From: Saposhnikovia divaricata
Taxonomy: Eukaryota; Streptophyta; Magnoliopsida; Apiales; Apiaceae
NCBI GenBank assembly: GCA_036435485.1
Contig: JAZHRN010000138.1
Location: 92,001 to 156,000 of the forward strand
Length of the DNA: 64,000 nucleotides
Direction of reading: 5' to 3'
The notes beneath the pieces were generated by a model, which saw only the letters and a list, made by a program, of their open reading frames with translations, did no database searches and had not been told where the DNA came from. Position numbers and translations under genes: made by a program. This document shows, one piece after another, positions 23,601 to 38,410 of this stretch. How positions within the stretch are numbered: position 1 is the stretch's first letter; the number at the start of each line of letters is the position of its first letter.

Positions 23601-25859
23601 TATTGGAATTCAACGAAATTTTATTTGGTGCCATTCGGACCTAAATCGGGGCTGAAATGACTGAAACTCGGCTTTCGGATAATCCTCAAAGGGGTTAGTA
23701 CACGGGATATTGTTAAAAATCGAGTCGGACCATTTTATGGATATTTTTACATATTTTGTTCCTATGGGTTATTGGAATTCAACGCAATTTTATTTAACGA
23801 AGTTCGGACCGGAATCGGAGCTAATATGATCGAAACTCGGTTTTCGGAAACTTCTCAAAGGGATTAGTACACGGGATATTGTTAAAAATCAAGTCGGAGA
23901 ATTTTGTGGATATTTTTACATATTTTGTTCCTATGGGTTATTGGAATTCAATGAAATTTTATTTGGGGCCATTCGGACCTGAATCGGGGCTGAAATGACT
24001 GAAACTCGGTTTTCGGATAATCCTCAAAGGGGTTAGTACACGGGATATTGTTAAAAATCGAGTCGGACCATTTTATGGATATTTTTACATATTTTGTTCC
24101 TATGGGTTATTGGAATTCAACGAAATTTTATTTGGTGCCAGTCGGATCTGAATCGGGGCTGAAATGACTGAAACTCGGTTTTCGGATAATCCTCAAAGGG
24201 GTTAGTACACGGGATATTGTTAAAAATCGAGTCGGACCATTTTATGGATATTTTTACATATTTTGTTCCTATGGGTTATTGGAATTCAACGCAATTTTAT
24301 TTAACGAAGTTCGGACCGGAATCGGAGCTGATATGATCGAAACTCGGTTTTCGGAAACTTCTCAAAGGGATTAGTACACGGGATATTGTTAAAAATAGAG
24401 TCGGACCATTTTATGGATATTTTTACATATTTTGTTCCTATGGGTTATTGGAATTCAACGAAATTTTATTTGGTGCAAGTCGGACCTGAATCGGGGCTGA
24501 AATGACTGAAACTCGGTTTTCGGATAATCCTCAAAGGGGTTAGTACACGGGATATTGTTAAAAATCGAGTCGGACCATTTTATGGATATTTTTACATATT
24601 TTGTTCCTATGGGTTATTGGAATTCAACAAAATTTTATTTGGTGCCAGTCGGACCTGAATCGGGGCTGAAATGACTGAAACTCGGTTTTCGGATAATCCT
24701 CAAAGGGGTTAGTACACGGGATATTGCTAAAAATCGAGTCGGACCATTTTATGGATATTTTTACATATTTTGTTCCTATGGGTTATTGGAATTCAACGAA
24801 ATTTTATTTGGTGCCAGTCGGACCTGAATCGGGGCTGAAATGACTGAAACTCGGTTTTCAGATAATCCTCAAAGGGGTTAGTACACGGGATATTGTTAAA
24901 AATCAAGTCGGACCATTTTATGGATATTTTTACATATTTTGTTCCTATGGGTTATTGGAATTCAACGCAATTTTATTTAACGAAGTTCGGACCGGAATCG
25001 GAGCTGATATGATCGAAACTCGGTTTTCGGAAACTTCTCAAAGGGATTAGTACACGGGATATTGTTAAAAATCGAGTCGGACCATTTTATGGATATTTTT
25101 ACATATTTTGTTCCTATGGGTTATTGGAATTCAACGAAATTTTATTTGGTGCCAGTCGGACCTGAATCGGGGCTGAAATGATTGAAACTCGGTTTTCGGA
25201 TAATCCTCAAAGGGGTTAGTACACGGGATATTGTTAAAAATCGAGTCGGACCATTTTATGGATATTTTTACATATTTTGTTCCTATGGGTTATTGGAATT
25301 CAACGAAATTTTATTTGGTGCCAGTCGGACCTGAATCGGGGCTGAAATGACTGAAACTCGGTTTTCGGATAATCCTCAAAGGGGTTAGTACACGGGATAT
25401 TGTTAAAAATCGAGTCGGACCCTTTTATGGATATTTTTACATATTTTGTTCCTATTGGTTATTGGAATTCAACGCAGTTTTATTTAACGAAGTTCGGACC
25501 GGAATCAGAGCTGATATGATCGAAACTCGGTTTTCGGAAACTTCTCAAAGGGATTAGTACACGGGATATTGTTAAAAATCAAGTCGGACAATTTTGTGGA
25601 TATTTTTACGTATTTTGTTCCTATGGGTTATTGGAATTCAACGAAATTTTATTTGGTGCAAGTCGGACCTGAATCGGGGCTGAAATGACTGAAACTCGGT
25701 TTTCGGATAATCCTCAAAGGGGTTAGTACACGGGATATTGTTAAAAATCGAGTCGGACCATTTTATGGATATTTTTACATATTTTGTTCCTATGGGTTAT
25801 TGGAATTCAACGAAATTTTATTTGGTGCCAGTCGGACCTGAATCGGGGCTGAAATGACT

Positions 25860-26028
25860 GAAACTCGGTTTTCGGATAATCCTCAAAGGGGTTAGTACAC
25901 GGGATATTGTTAAAAATCGAGTCGGACCATTTTATGGATATTTTTACATATTTTGTTCCTATGGGTTATTGGAATTCAACGCAATTTTATTTAATGAAGT
26001 TCGGACCGGAATCGGAGCTGATATGATC
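25860..26028 (+). repeat. Representative type B monomer
   Basis: The first two thirds are type A. The last 49 bases differ from A at about 12 places: CGCAATTTTATTT, then AATGAAGTTCGGACC or AACGAAGTTCGGACC, then GGAATCGGAGCTGATATGATC. B variants include AACGAAG against AATGAAG and GCTGATATG against GCTAATATG, and these help assign copies to HOR positions. The next monomer after B starts with GGAAACTTCTCAAAGGG or GGAAACTTCTAAAAGGG instead of GGATAATCCTC, so the B-specific tract runs across the conventional monomer boundary. Confidence 0.88.
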
Positions 26029-26197
26029 GAAACTCGGTTTTCGGAAACTTCTAAAAGGGATTAGTACACGGGATATTGTTAAAAATCAAGTCGGACAATT
26101 TTGTGGATATTTTTACTTATTTTGTTCCTATGGGTTATTGGAATTCAATGAAATTTTATTTGGTGCCATTCGGACCTGAATCGGGGCTGAAATGACT
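26029..26197 (+). repeat. Representative type C monomer
   Basis: It follows a type B monomer directly. Diagnostic points are GGAAACTTCTAAAAGGG near the start, CAAGTCGGACAATTTTGTGG in the centre where A has CGAGTCGGACCATTTTATGG, TTTACTTATTTTG (TTTACGTATTTTG or TTTACATATTTTG in other copies), CAATGAAATTTTATTTGG and GCCATTCGG. The 3' end is either A-like, as here, or B-like, as in the copy at 22142-22310. C copies with GGAGAATTTTGTGG and GGGGCCATTCGG form a distinct sub-variant at about 17130, 17640, 20010, 23390, 23890, 26600, 47540, 49745 and 52110. Confidence 0.87.
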
Positions 26198-28739
26198 GAA
26201 ACTCGGTTTTCGGATAAATCTCAAAGGGGTTAGTACACGGGATATTGTTAAAAATCGAGTCGGACCCTTTTATGGATATTTTTACATATTTTGTTCCTAT
26301 GGGTTATTGGAATTCAACGAAATTTTATTTGGTGCCATTCGGACCTAAATCGGGGCTGAAATGACTGAAACTCGGCTTTCGGATAATCCTCAAAGGGGTT
26401 AGTACACGGGATATTGTTAAAAATCGAGTCGGACCATTTTATGGATATTTTTACATATTTTGTTCCTATGGGTTATTGGAATTCAACGCAATTTTATTTA
26501 ACGAAGTTCGGACCGGAATCGGAGCTAATATGATCGAAACTCGGTTTTCGGAAACTTCTCAAAGGGATTAGTACACGGGATATTGTTAAAAATCAAGTCG
26601 GAGAATTTTGTGGATATTTTTACATATTTTGTTCCTATGGGTTATTGGAATTCAATGAAATTTTATTTGGGGCCATTCGGACCTGAATCGGGGCTGAAAT
26701 GACTGAAACTCGGTTTTCGGATAATCCTCAAAGGGGTTAGTACACGGGATATTGTTAAAAATCGAGTCGGACCATTTTATGGATATTTTTACATATTTTG
26801 TTCCTATGGGTTATTGGAATTCAACGAAATTTTATTTGGTGCCAGTCGGATCTGAATCGGGGCTGAAATGACTGAAACTCGGTTTTCGGATAATCCTCAA
26901 AGGGGTTAGTACACGGGATATTGTTAAAAATCGAGTCGGACCATTTTATGGATATTTTTACATATTTTGTTCCTATGGGTTATTGGAATTCAACGCAATT
27001 TTATTTAACGAAGTTCGGACCGGAATCGGAGCTGATATGATCGAAACTCGGTTTTCGGAAACTTCTCAAAGGGATTAGTACACGGGATATTGTTAAAAAT
27101 CGAGTCGGACCATTTTATGGATATTTTTACATATTTTGTTCCTATGGGTTATTGGAATTCAACGAAATTTTATTTGGTGCAAGTCGGACCTGAATCGGGG
27201 CTGAAATGACTGAAACTCGGTTTTCGGATAATCCTCAAAGGGGTTAGTACACGGGATATTGTTAAAAATCGAGTCGGACCATTTTATGGATATTTTTACA
27301 TATTTTGTTCCTATGGGTTATTGGAATTCAACAAAATTTTATTTGGTGCCAGTCGGACCTGAATCGGGGCTGAAATGACTTAAACTCGGTTTTCGGATAA
27401 TCCTCAAAGGGGTTAGTACACGGGATATTGCTAAAAATCGAGTCGGACCATTTTATGGATATTTTTACATATTTTCTTCCTATGGGTTATTGGAATTCAA
27501 CGAAATTTTATTTGGTGCCAGTCGGACCTGAATCGGGGCTGAAATGACTGAAACTCGGTTTTCAGATAATCCTCAAAGGGGTTAGTACACGGGATATTGT
27601 TAAAAATCAAGTCGGACCATTTTATGGATATTTTTACATATTTTGTTCCTATGGGTTATTGGAATTCAACGCAATTTTATTTAACGAAGTTCGGACCGGA
27701 ATCGGAGCTGATATGATCGAAACTCGGTTTTCGGAAACTTCTCAAAGGGATTAGTACACGGGATATTGTTAAAAATCGAGTCGGACCATTTTATGGATAT
27801 TTTTACATATTTTGTTCCTATGGGTTATTGGAATTCAACGAAATTTTATTTGGTGCAAGTCGGACCTGAATCGGGGCTGAAATGACTGAAACTCGGTTTT
27901 CGGATAATCCTCAAAGGGGTTAGTACACGGGATATTGTTAAAAATCGAGTCGGACCATTTTATGGATATTTTTACATATTTTGTTCCTATGGGTTATTGG
28001 AATTCAACGAAATTTTATTTGGTGCCAGTCGGACCTGAATCGGGGCTGAAATGATTGAAACTCGGTTTTCGGATAATCCTCAAAGGGGTTAGTACACGGG
28101 ATATTGTTAAAAATCGAGTCGGACCATTTTATGGATATTTTTACATATTTTGTTCCTATGGGTTATTGGAATTCAACGCAATTTTATTTAATGAAGTTCG
28201 GACCGGAATCGGAGCTGATATGATCGAAACTCGGTTTTCGGAAACTTCTAAAAGGGATTAGTACACGGGATATTGTTAAAAATCAAGTCGGACAATTTTG
28301 TGGATATTTTTACTTATTTTGTTCCTATGGGTTATTGGAATTCAATGAAATTTTATTTGGTGCCATTCGGACCGGAATCGGAGCTGATATGATCGAAACT
28401 CGGTTTTCGGAAACTTCTCAAAGGGATTAGTACACAGGATATTGTTAAAAATCGAGTCGGACCATTTTATGGATATTTTTACATATTTTGTTCCTATGGG
28501 TTATTGGAATTCAACGAAATTTTATTTGGTGCAAGTCGGACCTGAATCGGGGCTGAAATGACTGAAACTCGGTTTTCGGATAATCCTCAAAGGGGTTAGT
28601 ACACGGGATATTGTTAAAAATCGAGTCGGACCATTTTATGGATATTTTTACATATTTTGTTCCTATGGGTTATTGGAATTCAACGAAATTTTATTTGGTG
28701 CCAGTCGGACCTGAATCGGGGCTGAAATGACTGAAACTC

Positions 28740-31700
28740 GGTTTTCGTATAATCCTCAAAGGGGTTAGTACACGGGATATTGTTAAAAATCGAGTCGGAC
28801 CATTTTATGGATATTTTTACATATTTTGTTCCTATGGGTTATTGGAATTCAACGAAATTTTATTTGGTGCCAGTCGGACCTGAATCGGGGCTGAAATGAT
28901 TGAAACTCGGTTTTCGGATAATCCTCAAAGGGGTTAGTACACGGGATATTGTTAAAAATCGAGTCGGACCATTTTATGGATATTTTTACATATTTTGTTC
29001 CTATGGGTTATTGGAATTCAACGAAATTTTATTTGGTGCCAGTCGGACCTGAATCGGGGCTGAAATGATTGAAACTCGGTTTTCGGATAATCCTCAAAGG
29101 GGTTAGTACACGGGATATTGTTAAAAATCGAGTCGGACCATTTTATGGATATTTTTACATATTTTGTTCCTATGGGTTATTGGAATTCAACAAAATTTTA
29201 TTTGGTGCCAGTCGGACCTGAATCGGGGCTGAAATGACTGAAACTCGGTTTTCGGATAATCCTCAAAGGGGTTAGTACACGGGATATTGTTAAAAATCGA
29301 GTCGGACCATTTTATGGATATTTTTACATATTTTGTTCCTATGGGTTATTGGAATTCAACGCAATTTTATTTAATGAAGTTCGGACCGGAATCGGAGCTG
29401 ATATGATCGGAACTCGGTTTTCGGAAACTTCTAAAAGGGATTAGTACACGGGATATTGTTAAAAATCAAGTCGGACAATTTTGTGGATATTTTTACTTAT
29501 TTTGTTCCTATGGGTTATTGGAATTCAATGAAATTTTATTTGGTGCCATTCGGACCGGAATCGGAGCTGATATGATCGAAACTCGGTTTTCGGAAACTTC
29601 TCAAAGGGATTAGTACACGGGATATTGTTAAAAATCGAGTCGGACCATTTTATGGATATTTTTACATATTTTGTTCCCATGGGTTATTGGAATTCAACGA
29701 AATTTTATTTGGTGCAAGTCGGACCTGAATCGGGGCTGAAATGACTGAAACTCGGTTTTCGGATAATCCTCAAAGGGGTTAGTACACGGGATATTGTTAA
29801 AAATCGAGTCGGACCATTTTATGGATATTTTTACATATTTTGTTCCTATGGGTTATTGGAATTCAACGAAATTTTATTTGGTGCCAGTCGGACCTGAATC
29901 GGGGCTGAAATGACTGAAACTCGGTTTTCGGATAATCCTCAAAGGGGTTAGTACACGGGATATTGTTAAAAATCGAGTCGGACCATTTTATGGATATTTT
30001 TACATATTTTGTTCCTATGGGTTATTGGAATTCAACGAAATTTTATTTGGTGCCAGTCGGACCTGAATCGGGGCTGAAATGACTGAAACTCGGTTTTCGT
30101 ATAATCCTCAAAGGGGTTAGTACACGGGATATTGTTAAAAATCGAGTCGGACCATTTTATGGATATTTTTACATATTTTGTTCCTATGGGTTATTGGAAT
30201 TCAACGAAATTTTATTTGGTGCCAGTCGGACCTGAATCGGGGCTGAAATGATTGAAACTCGGTTTTCGGATAATCCTCAAAGGGGTTAGTACACGGGATA
30301 TTGTTAAAAATCGAGTCGGACCATTTTATGGATATTTTTACATATTTTGTTCCTATGGGTTATTGGAATTCAACGAAATTTTATTTGGTGCCAGTCGGAC
30401 CTGAATCGGGGCTGAAATGACTGAAACTCGGTTTTCGGATAATCCTCAAAGGGGTTAGTACACGGGATATTGTTAAAAATCGAGTCGGACCATTTTATGG
30501 ATATTTTTACATATTTTGTTCCTATGGGTTAATGGAATTCAACGCAATTTTATTTAATGAAGTTCGGACCGGAATCGGAGCTGATATGATCGAAACTCGG
30601 TTTTCGGAAACTTCTAAAAGGGATTAGTACACGGGATATTGTTAAAAATCAAGTCGGACAATTTTGTGGATATTTTTACTTATTTTGTTCCTATGGGTTA
30701 TTGGAATTCAATGAAATTTTATTTGGTGCCATTCGAACCTGAATCGGGGCTGAAATGACTGAAACTCGGTTTTCGGATAATCCTCAAAGGGGTTAGTACA
30801 CGGGATATTGTTAAAAATCGAGTCGGACCCTTTTATGGATATTTTTACATATTTTGTTCCTATGGGTTATTGGAATTCAACGAAATTTTATTTGGTGCCA
30901 TTCGGACCTGAATCGGGGCTGAAATGACTGAAACTCGGCTTTCGGATAATCCTCAAAGGGGTTAGTACACGGGATATTGTTAAAAATCGAGTCGGACCAT
31001 TTTATGGATATTTTTACATATTTTGTTCCTATGGGTTATTGGAATTCAACAAAATTTTATTTGGTGCCAGTCGGACCTGAATCGGGGCTGAAATGACTGA
31101 AACTCGGTTTTCGGATAATCCTCAAAGGGGTTAGTACACGGGATATTGCTAAAAATCGAGTCGGACCATTTAATGGATATTTTTACATATTTTGTTCCTA
31201 TGGGTTATTGGAATTCAACGAAATTTTATTTGGTGCCAGTCGGACCTGAATCGGGGCTGAAATGACTGAAACTCGGTTTTCAGATAATCCTCTAAGGGGT
31301 TAGTACACGGGATATTGTTAAAAATCGAGTCGGACCATTTTATGGATATTTTTACATATTTTGTTCCTATGGGTTATTGGAATTCAACGCAATTTTATTT
31401 AATGAAGTTCGGACCGGAATCGGAGCTGATATGATCGAAACTCGGTTTTCGGAAACTTCTAAAAGGGATTAGTACACGGGATATTGTTAAAAATCAAGTC
31501 GGACAATTTTGTGGATATTTTTACTTATTTTGTTCCTATGGGTTATTGGAATTCAATGAAATTTTATTTGGTGCCATTCGGACCGGAATCGGAGCTGATA
31601 TGATCGAAACTCGGTTTTCGGAAACTTCTCAAAGGGATTAGTACACGGGATATTGTTAAAAATCGAGTCGGACCATTTTATGGATATTTTTACATATTTT

Positions 31701-34700
31701 GTTCCTATGGGTTATTGGAATTCAACGAAATTTTATTTGGTGCCAGTCGGACCTGAATCGGGGCTGAAATGACTGAAACTCGGTTTTCGGATAATCCTCA
31801 AAGGGGTTAGTACACGGGATATTGTTAAAAATCGAGTCGGACCATTTTATGGATATTTTTACATATTTTGTTCCTATGGGTTATTGGAATTCAACGAAAT
31901 TTTATTTGGTGCCAGTCGGACCTGAATCGGGGCTGAAATGACTGAAACTCGGTTTTTGTATAATCCTCAAAGGGGTTAGTACACGGGATATTGTTAAAAA
32001 TCGAGTCGGACCATTTTATGGATATTTTTACATATTTTGTTCCTATGGGTTATTGGAATTCAACGAAATTTTATTTGGTGCCAGTCGGACCTGAATCGGG
32101 GCTGAAATGATTGAAACTCGGTTTTCGGATAATCCTCAAAGGGGTTAGTACACGGGATATTGTTAAAAATCGAGTCGGACCATTTTATGGATATTTTTAC
32201 ATATTTTGTTCCTATGGGTTATTGGAATTCAACGAAATTTTATTTGGTGCCAGTCGGACCTGAATCGGGGCTGAAATGACTGAAACTCGGTTTTCGGATA
32301 ATCCTCAAAGGGGTTAGTACACGGGATATTGTTAAAAATCGAGTCGGACCATTTTATGGATATTTTTACATATTTTGTTCCTATGGGTTATTGGAATTCA
32401 ACGCAATTTTATTTAATGAAGTTCGGACCGGAATCGGAGCTGATATGATCGAAACTCGGTTTTCGGAAACTTCTAAAAGGGATTAGTACACGGGATATTG
32501 TTAAAAATCAAGTCGGACAATTTTGTGGATATTTTTACTTATTTTGTTCCTATGGGTTATTGGAATTCAATGAAATTTTATTTGGTGCCATTCGAACCTG
32601 AATCGGGGCTGAAATGACTGAAACTCGGTTTTCGGATAATCCTCAAAGGGGTTAGTACACGGGATATTGTTAAAAATCGAGTCGGACCCTTTTATGGATA
32701 TTTTTACATATTTTGTTCCTATGGGTTATTGGAATTCAACGAAATTTTATTTGGTGCCATTCGGACCTGAATCGGGGCTGAAATGACCGAAACTCGGCTT
32801 TCGGATAATCCTCAAAGGGGTTAGTACACGGGATATTGTTAAAAATCGAGTCGGACCATTTTATGGATATTTTTACATATTTTGTTCCTATGGGTTATTG
32901 GAATTCAACAAAATTTTATTTGGTGCCAGTCGGACCTGAATCGGGGCTGAAATGACTGAAACTCGGTTTTCGGATAATCCTCAAAGGGGTTAGTACACGG
33001 GATATTGCTAAAAATCGAGTCGGACCATTTAATGGATATTTTTACATATTTTGTTCCTATGGGTTATTGGAATTCAACGAAATTTTATTTGGTGCCAGTC
33101 GGACCTGAATCGGGGCTGAAATGACTGAAACTCGGTTTTCAGATAATCCTCTAAGGGGTTAGTACACGGGATATTGTTAAAAATCGAGTCGGACCATTTT
33201 ATGGATATTTTTACATATTTTGTTCCTATGGGTTATTGGAATTCAACGCAATTTTATTTAATGAAGTTCGGACCGGAATCGGAGCTGATATGATCGAAAC
33301 TCGGTTTTCGGAAACTTCTAAAAGGGATTAGTACACGGGATATTGTTAAAAATCAAGTCGGACAATTTTGTGGATATTTTTACTTATTTTGTTCCTATGG
33401 GTTATTGGAATTCAATGAAATTTTATTTGGTGCCATTCGGACCGGAATCGGAGCTGATATGATCGAAACTCGGTTTTCGGAAACTTCTCAAAGGGATTAG
33501 TACACGGGATATTGTTAAAAATCGAGTCGGACCATTTTATGGATATTTTTACATATTTTGTTCCTATGGGTTATTGGAATTCAACGAAATTTTATTTGGT
33601 GCAAGTCGGACCTGAATCGGGGCTGAAATGACTGAAACTCGGTTTTCGGATAATCCTCAAAGGAGTTAGTACACGGGATATTGTTAAAAATCGAGTCGGA
33701 CCATTTTATGGATATTTTTACATATTTTGTTCCTATGGGTTATTGGAATTCAACGAAATTTTATTTGGTGCCAGTCGGACCTGAATCGGGGCTGAAATGA
33801 CTGAAACTCGGTTTTCGGATAATCCTCAAAGGGGTTAGTACACGGGATATTGTTAAAAATCGAGTCGGACCATTTTATGGATATTTTTACATATTTTGTT
33901 CCTATGGGTTATTGGAATTCAACGAAATTTTATTTGGTGCCAGTCGGACCTGAATCGGGGCTGAAATGACTGAAACTCGGTTTTCGTATAATCCTCAAAG
34001 GGGTTAGTACACGGGATATTGTTAAAAATCGAGTCGGACCATTTAATGGATATTTTTACATATTTTGTTCCTATGGGTTATTGGAATTCAACGAAATTTT
34101 ATTTGGTGCCAGTCGGACCTGAATCGGGGCTGAAATGATTGAAACTCGGTTTTCGGATAATCCTCAAAGGGGTTAGTACACGGGATATTGTTAAAAATCG
34201 AGTCGGACCATTTTATGGATATTTTTACATATTTTGTTCCTATGGGTTATTGGAATTCAACGAAATTTTATTTGGTGCCAGTCGGACCTGAATCGGGGCT
34301 GAAATGACTGAAACTCGGTTTTCGGATAATCCTCAAAGGGGTTAGTACACGGGATATTGTTAAAAATCGAGTCGGACCATTTTATGGATATTTTTACATA
34401 TTTTGTTCCTATGGGTTATTGGAATTCAACGCAATTTTATTTAATGAAGTTCGGACCGGAATCGGAGCTGATATGATCGAAACTCGGTTTTCGGAAACTT
34501 CTAAAAGGGATTAGTACACGGGATATTGTTAAAAATCAACTCGGACAATTTTGTGGATATTTTTACTTATTTTGTTCCTATGGGTTATTGGAATTCAATG
34601 AAATTTTATTTGGTGCCATTCGAACCTGAATCGGGGCTGAAATGACTGAAACTCGGTTTTCGGATAATCCTCAAAGGGGTTAGTACACGGGATATTGTTA

Positions 34701-36519
34701 AAAATCGAGTCGGACCCTTTTATGGATATTTTTACATATTTTGTTCCTATGGGTTATTGGAATTCAACGAAATTTTATTTGGTGCCATTCGGACCTGAAT
34801 CGGGGCTGAAATGACTGAAACTCGGCTTTCGGATAATCCTCAAAGGGGTTAGTACACGGGATATTGTTAAAAATCGAGTCGGACCATTTTATGGATATTT
34901 TTACATATTTTGTTTCTATGGGTTATTGGAATTCAACAAAATTTTATTTGGTGCCAGTCGGACCTGAATCGGGGCTGAAATGACTGAAACTCGGTTTTCG
35001 GATAATCCTCAAAGGGGTTAGTACACGGGATATTGCTAAAAATCGAGTCGGACCATTTTATGGATATTTTTACATATTTTGTTCCTATGGGTTATTGGAA
35101 TTCAACGAAATTTTATTTGGTGCCAGTCGGACCTGAATCGGGGCTGAAATGACTGAAACTCGGTTTTCAGATAATCCTCTAAGGGGTTAGTACACGGGAT
35201 ATTGTTAAAAATCAAGTCGGACCATTTTATGGATATTTTTACATATTTTGTTCCTATGGGTTATTGGAATTCAACGCAATTTTATTTAACGAAGTTCGGA
35301 CCGGAATCGGAGCTGATATGATCGAAACTCGGTTTTCGGAAACTTCTCAAAGGGATTAGTACACGGGATATTGTTAAAAATCGAGTCGGACCATTTTATG
35401 GATATTTTTACATATTTTGTTCCTATGGGTTATTGGAATTCAACGAAATTTTATTTGGTGCAAGTCGGACCTGAATCGGGGCTGAAATGACTGAAACTCG
35501 GTTTTCGGATAATCCTCAAAGGGGTTAGTACACGGGATATTGTTAAAAATCGAGTCGGACCATTTTATGGATATTTTTACATATTTTGTTCCTATGGGTT
35601 ATTAGAATTCAACGAAATTTTATTTGGTGCCAGTCGGACCTGAATCGGGGCTGAAATGATTGAAACTCGGTTTTCGGATAATCCTCAAAGGGGTTAGTAC
35701 ACGGGATATTGTTAAAAATCGAGTCGGACCATTTTATGGATATTTTTACATATTTTGTTCCTATGGGTTCTTGGAATTCAACGCAATTTTATTTAATGAA
35801 GTTCGGACCGGAATCGGAGCTGATATGATCGAAACTCGGTTTTCGGAAACTTCTAAAAGGGATTAGTACACGGGATATTGTTAAAAATCAAGTCGGACAA
35901 TTTTGTGGATATTTTTACTTATTTTGTTCCTATGGGTTATTGGAATTCAATGAAATTTTATTTGGTGCCATTCGGACCGGAATCGGAGCTGATATGATCG
36001 AAACTCGGTTTTCGGAAACTTCTCAAAGGGATTAGTACACGGGATATTGTTAAAAATCGAGTCGGACCATTTTATGGATATTTTTACATATTTTGTTCCT
36101 ATGGGTTATTGGAATTCAACGAAATTTTATTTGGTGCAAGTCGGACCTGAATCGGGGCTGAAATGACTGAAACTCGGTTTTCGGATAATCCTCAAAGGGG
36201 TTAGTACACGGGATATTGTTAAAAATCGAGTCGGACCATTTTATGGATATTTTTACATATTTTGTTCCTATGGGTTATTGGAATTCAACGAAATTTTATT
36301 TGGTGCCAGTCGGACCTGAATCGGGGCTGAAATGACTGAAACTCGGTTTTCGGATAATCCTCAAAGGGGTTAGTACACGGGATATTGTTAAAAATCGAGT
36401 CGGACCATTTTATGGATATTTTTACATATTTTGTTCCTATGGGTTATTGGAATTCAACGAAATTTTATTTGGTGCCAGTCGGACCTGAATCGGGGCTGAA
36501 ATGACTGAAACTCGGTTTT
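28740..36519 (+). repeat. HOR series with 8-, 11-, 12- and 15-monomer units
   Basis: The marker CGTATAATCC (normally CGGATAATCC) starts units at 28746, 30098, 31957 (here TGTATAATCC), 33985 and 36520, giving lengths of 8, 11, 12 and 15 monomers. ATATTGCTAA at 31143, 33002 and 35030 and ATTCGAACCTG at 30731, 32590 and 34618 give 1859 (11) and 2028 (12). CATTTAATGG at about 31168, 33027 and 34044 and CCTCTAAGGGG near 31290, 33149 and 35177 support the relation. The units share one order of monomers and differ by gain or loss of whole monomers, leading into the 13-monomer HOR downstream. Confidence 0.82.
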
Positions 36520-38390
36520 CGTATAATCCTCAAAGGGGTTAGTACACGGGATATTGTTAAAAATCGAGTCGGACCATTTTATGGATATTTTTACATATTT
36601 TGTTCCTATGGGTTATTGGAATTCAACGAAATTTTATTTGGTGCCAGTCGGACCTGAATCGGGGCTGAAATGATTGAAACTCGGTTTTCGGATAATCCTC
36701 AAAGGGGTTAGTACACGGGATATTGTTAAAAATCGAGTCGGACCATTTTATGGATATTTTTACATATTTTGTTCCTATGGGTTATTGGAATTCAACGAAA
36801 TTTTATTTGGTGCCAGTCGGACCTGAATCGGGGCTGAAATGACTGAAACTCGGTTTTCGGATAATCCTCAAAGGGGTTAGTACACGGGATATTGTTAAAA
36901 ATCGAGTCGGACCATTTTATGGATATTTTTACATATTTTGTTCCTATGGGTTATTGGAATTCAACGCAATTTTATTTAATGAAGTTCGGACCGGAATCGG
37001 AGCTGATATGATCGAAACTCGGTTTTCGGAAACTTCTAAAAGGGATTAGTACACGGGATATTGTTAAAAATCAAGTCGGACAATTTTGTGGATATTTTTA
37101 CTTATTTTGTTCCTATGGGTTATTGGAATTCAATGAAATTTTATTTGGTGCCATTCGAACCTGAATCGGGGCTGAAATGACTGAAACTCGGTTTTCGGAT
37201 AATCCTCAAAGGAGTTAGTACACGGGATATTGTTAAAAATCGAGTCGGACCCTTTTATGGATATTTTTACATATTTTGTTCCTATGGGTTATTGGAATTC
37301 AACGAAATTTTATTTGGTGCCATTCGGACCTGAATCGGGGCTGAAATGACTGAAACTCGGCTTTCGGATAATCCTCAAAGGGGTTAGTACACGGGATATT
37401 GTTAAAAATCGAGTCGGACCATTTTATGGATATTTTTACATATTTTGTTCCTATGGGTTATTGGAATTCAACGCAATTTTATTTAACGAAGTTCGGACCG
37501 GAATCGGAGCTAATATGATCGAAACTCGGTTTTCGGAAACTTCTCAAAGGGATTAGTACACGGGATATTGTTAAAAATCGAGTCGGACCATTTTATGGAT
37601 ATTTTTACATATTTTGTTCCTATGGGTTATTGGAATTCAACGAAATTTTATTTGGTGCAAGTCGGACCTGAATCGGGGCTGAAATGATTGAAACTCGGTT
37701 TTCGGATAATCCTCAAAGGGGTTAGTACACGGGATATTGTTAAAAATCGAGTCGGACCATTTTATGGATATTTTTACATATTTTGTTCCTATGGGTTATT
37801 GGAATTCAACGAAATTTTATTTGGTGCCAGTCGGACCTGAATCGGGGCTGAAATGATTGAAACTCGGTTTTCGGATAATCCTCAAAGGGGTTAGTACACG
37901 GGATATTGTTAAAAATCGAGTCGGACCATTTTATGGATATTTTTACATATTTTGTTCCTATGGGTTATTGGAATTCAACGCAATTTTATTTAATGAAGTT
38001 CGGACCGGAATCGGAGCTGATATGATCGAAACTCGGTTTTCGGAAACTTCTAAAAGGGATTAGTACACGGGATATTGTTAAAAATCAAGTCGGACAATTT
38101 TGTGGATATTTTTACTTATTTTGTTCCTATGGGTTATTGGAATTCAATGAAATTTTATTTGGTGCCATTCGGACCGGAATCGGAGCTGATATGATCGAAA
38201 CTCGGTTTTCGGAAACTTCTCAAAGGGATTAGTACACGGGATATTGTTAAAAATCGAGTCGGACCATTTTATGGATATTTTTACATATTTTGTTCCTATG
38301 GGTTATTGGAATTCAACGAAATTTTATTTGGTGCAAGTCGGACCTGAATCGGGGCTGAAATGACTGAAACTCGGTTTTCGGATAATCCTC

Positions 38391-38410
38391 AAAGGGGTAC
38401 GGGATATTGT
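38391..38410 (+). other. 6-bp deletion inside one monomer
   Basis: Here AAAGGGG is followed by TACGGG where the other monomers have TTAGTACACGGG, a loss of 6 bases. It accounts exactly for the 2191-base spacing (13 x 169 minus 6) between CGTATAATCC at 36520 and 38711. I saw it only once, so it postdates the amplification of the 13-monomer unit. Confidence 0.9.

Larger units (their letters stand above)
20650..28740 (+). repeat. 36-monomer unit, 6084 bp, about 1.3 copies
   Basis: Markers repeat 6084 bases (36 x 169) apart: GTCGGATCTG at 20761 and 26845, ATATTGCTAAAAATCG at 21341 and 27425, the rare TTTTCTTCCTATGG at 21391 and 27475, and the type A-to-B transition at 21971 and 28055. Correspondence starts near 20650/26734 and stops near 22650/28740, where one side has CGTATAATCC one monomer earlier. 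Inside the unit, 20761-22000 is also repeated 3380 bases on (20 x 169; GTCGGATCTG at 24141, ATATTGCTAA at 24721), and 25200-26300 repeats 18300-19400 at 6929 bases (41 x 169). The unit is itself a patchwork. Confidence 0.82.
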
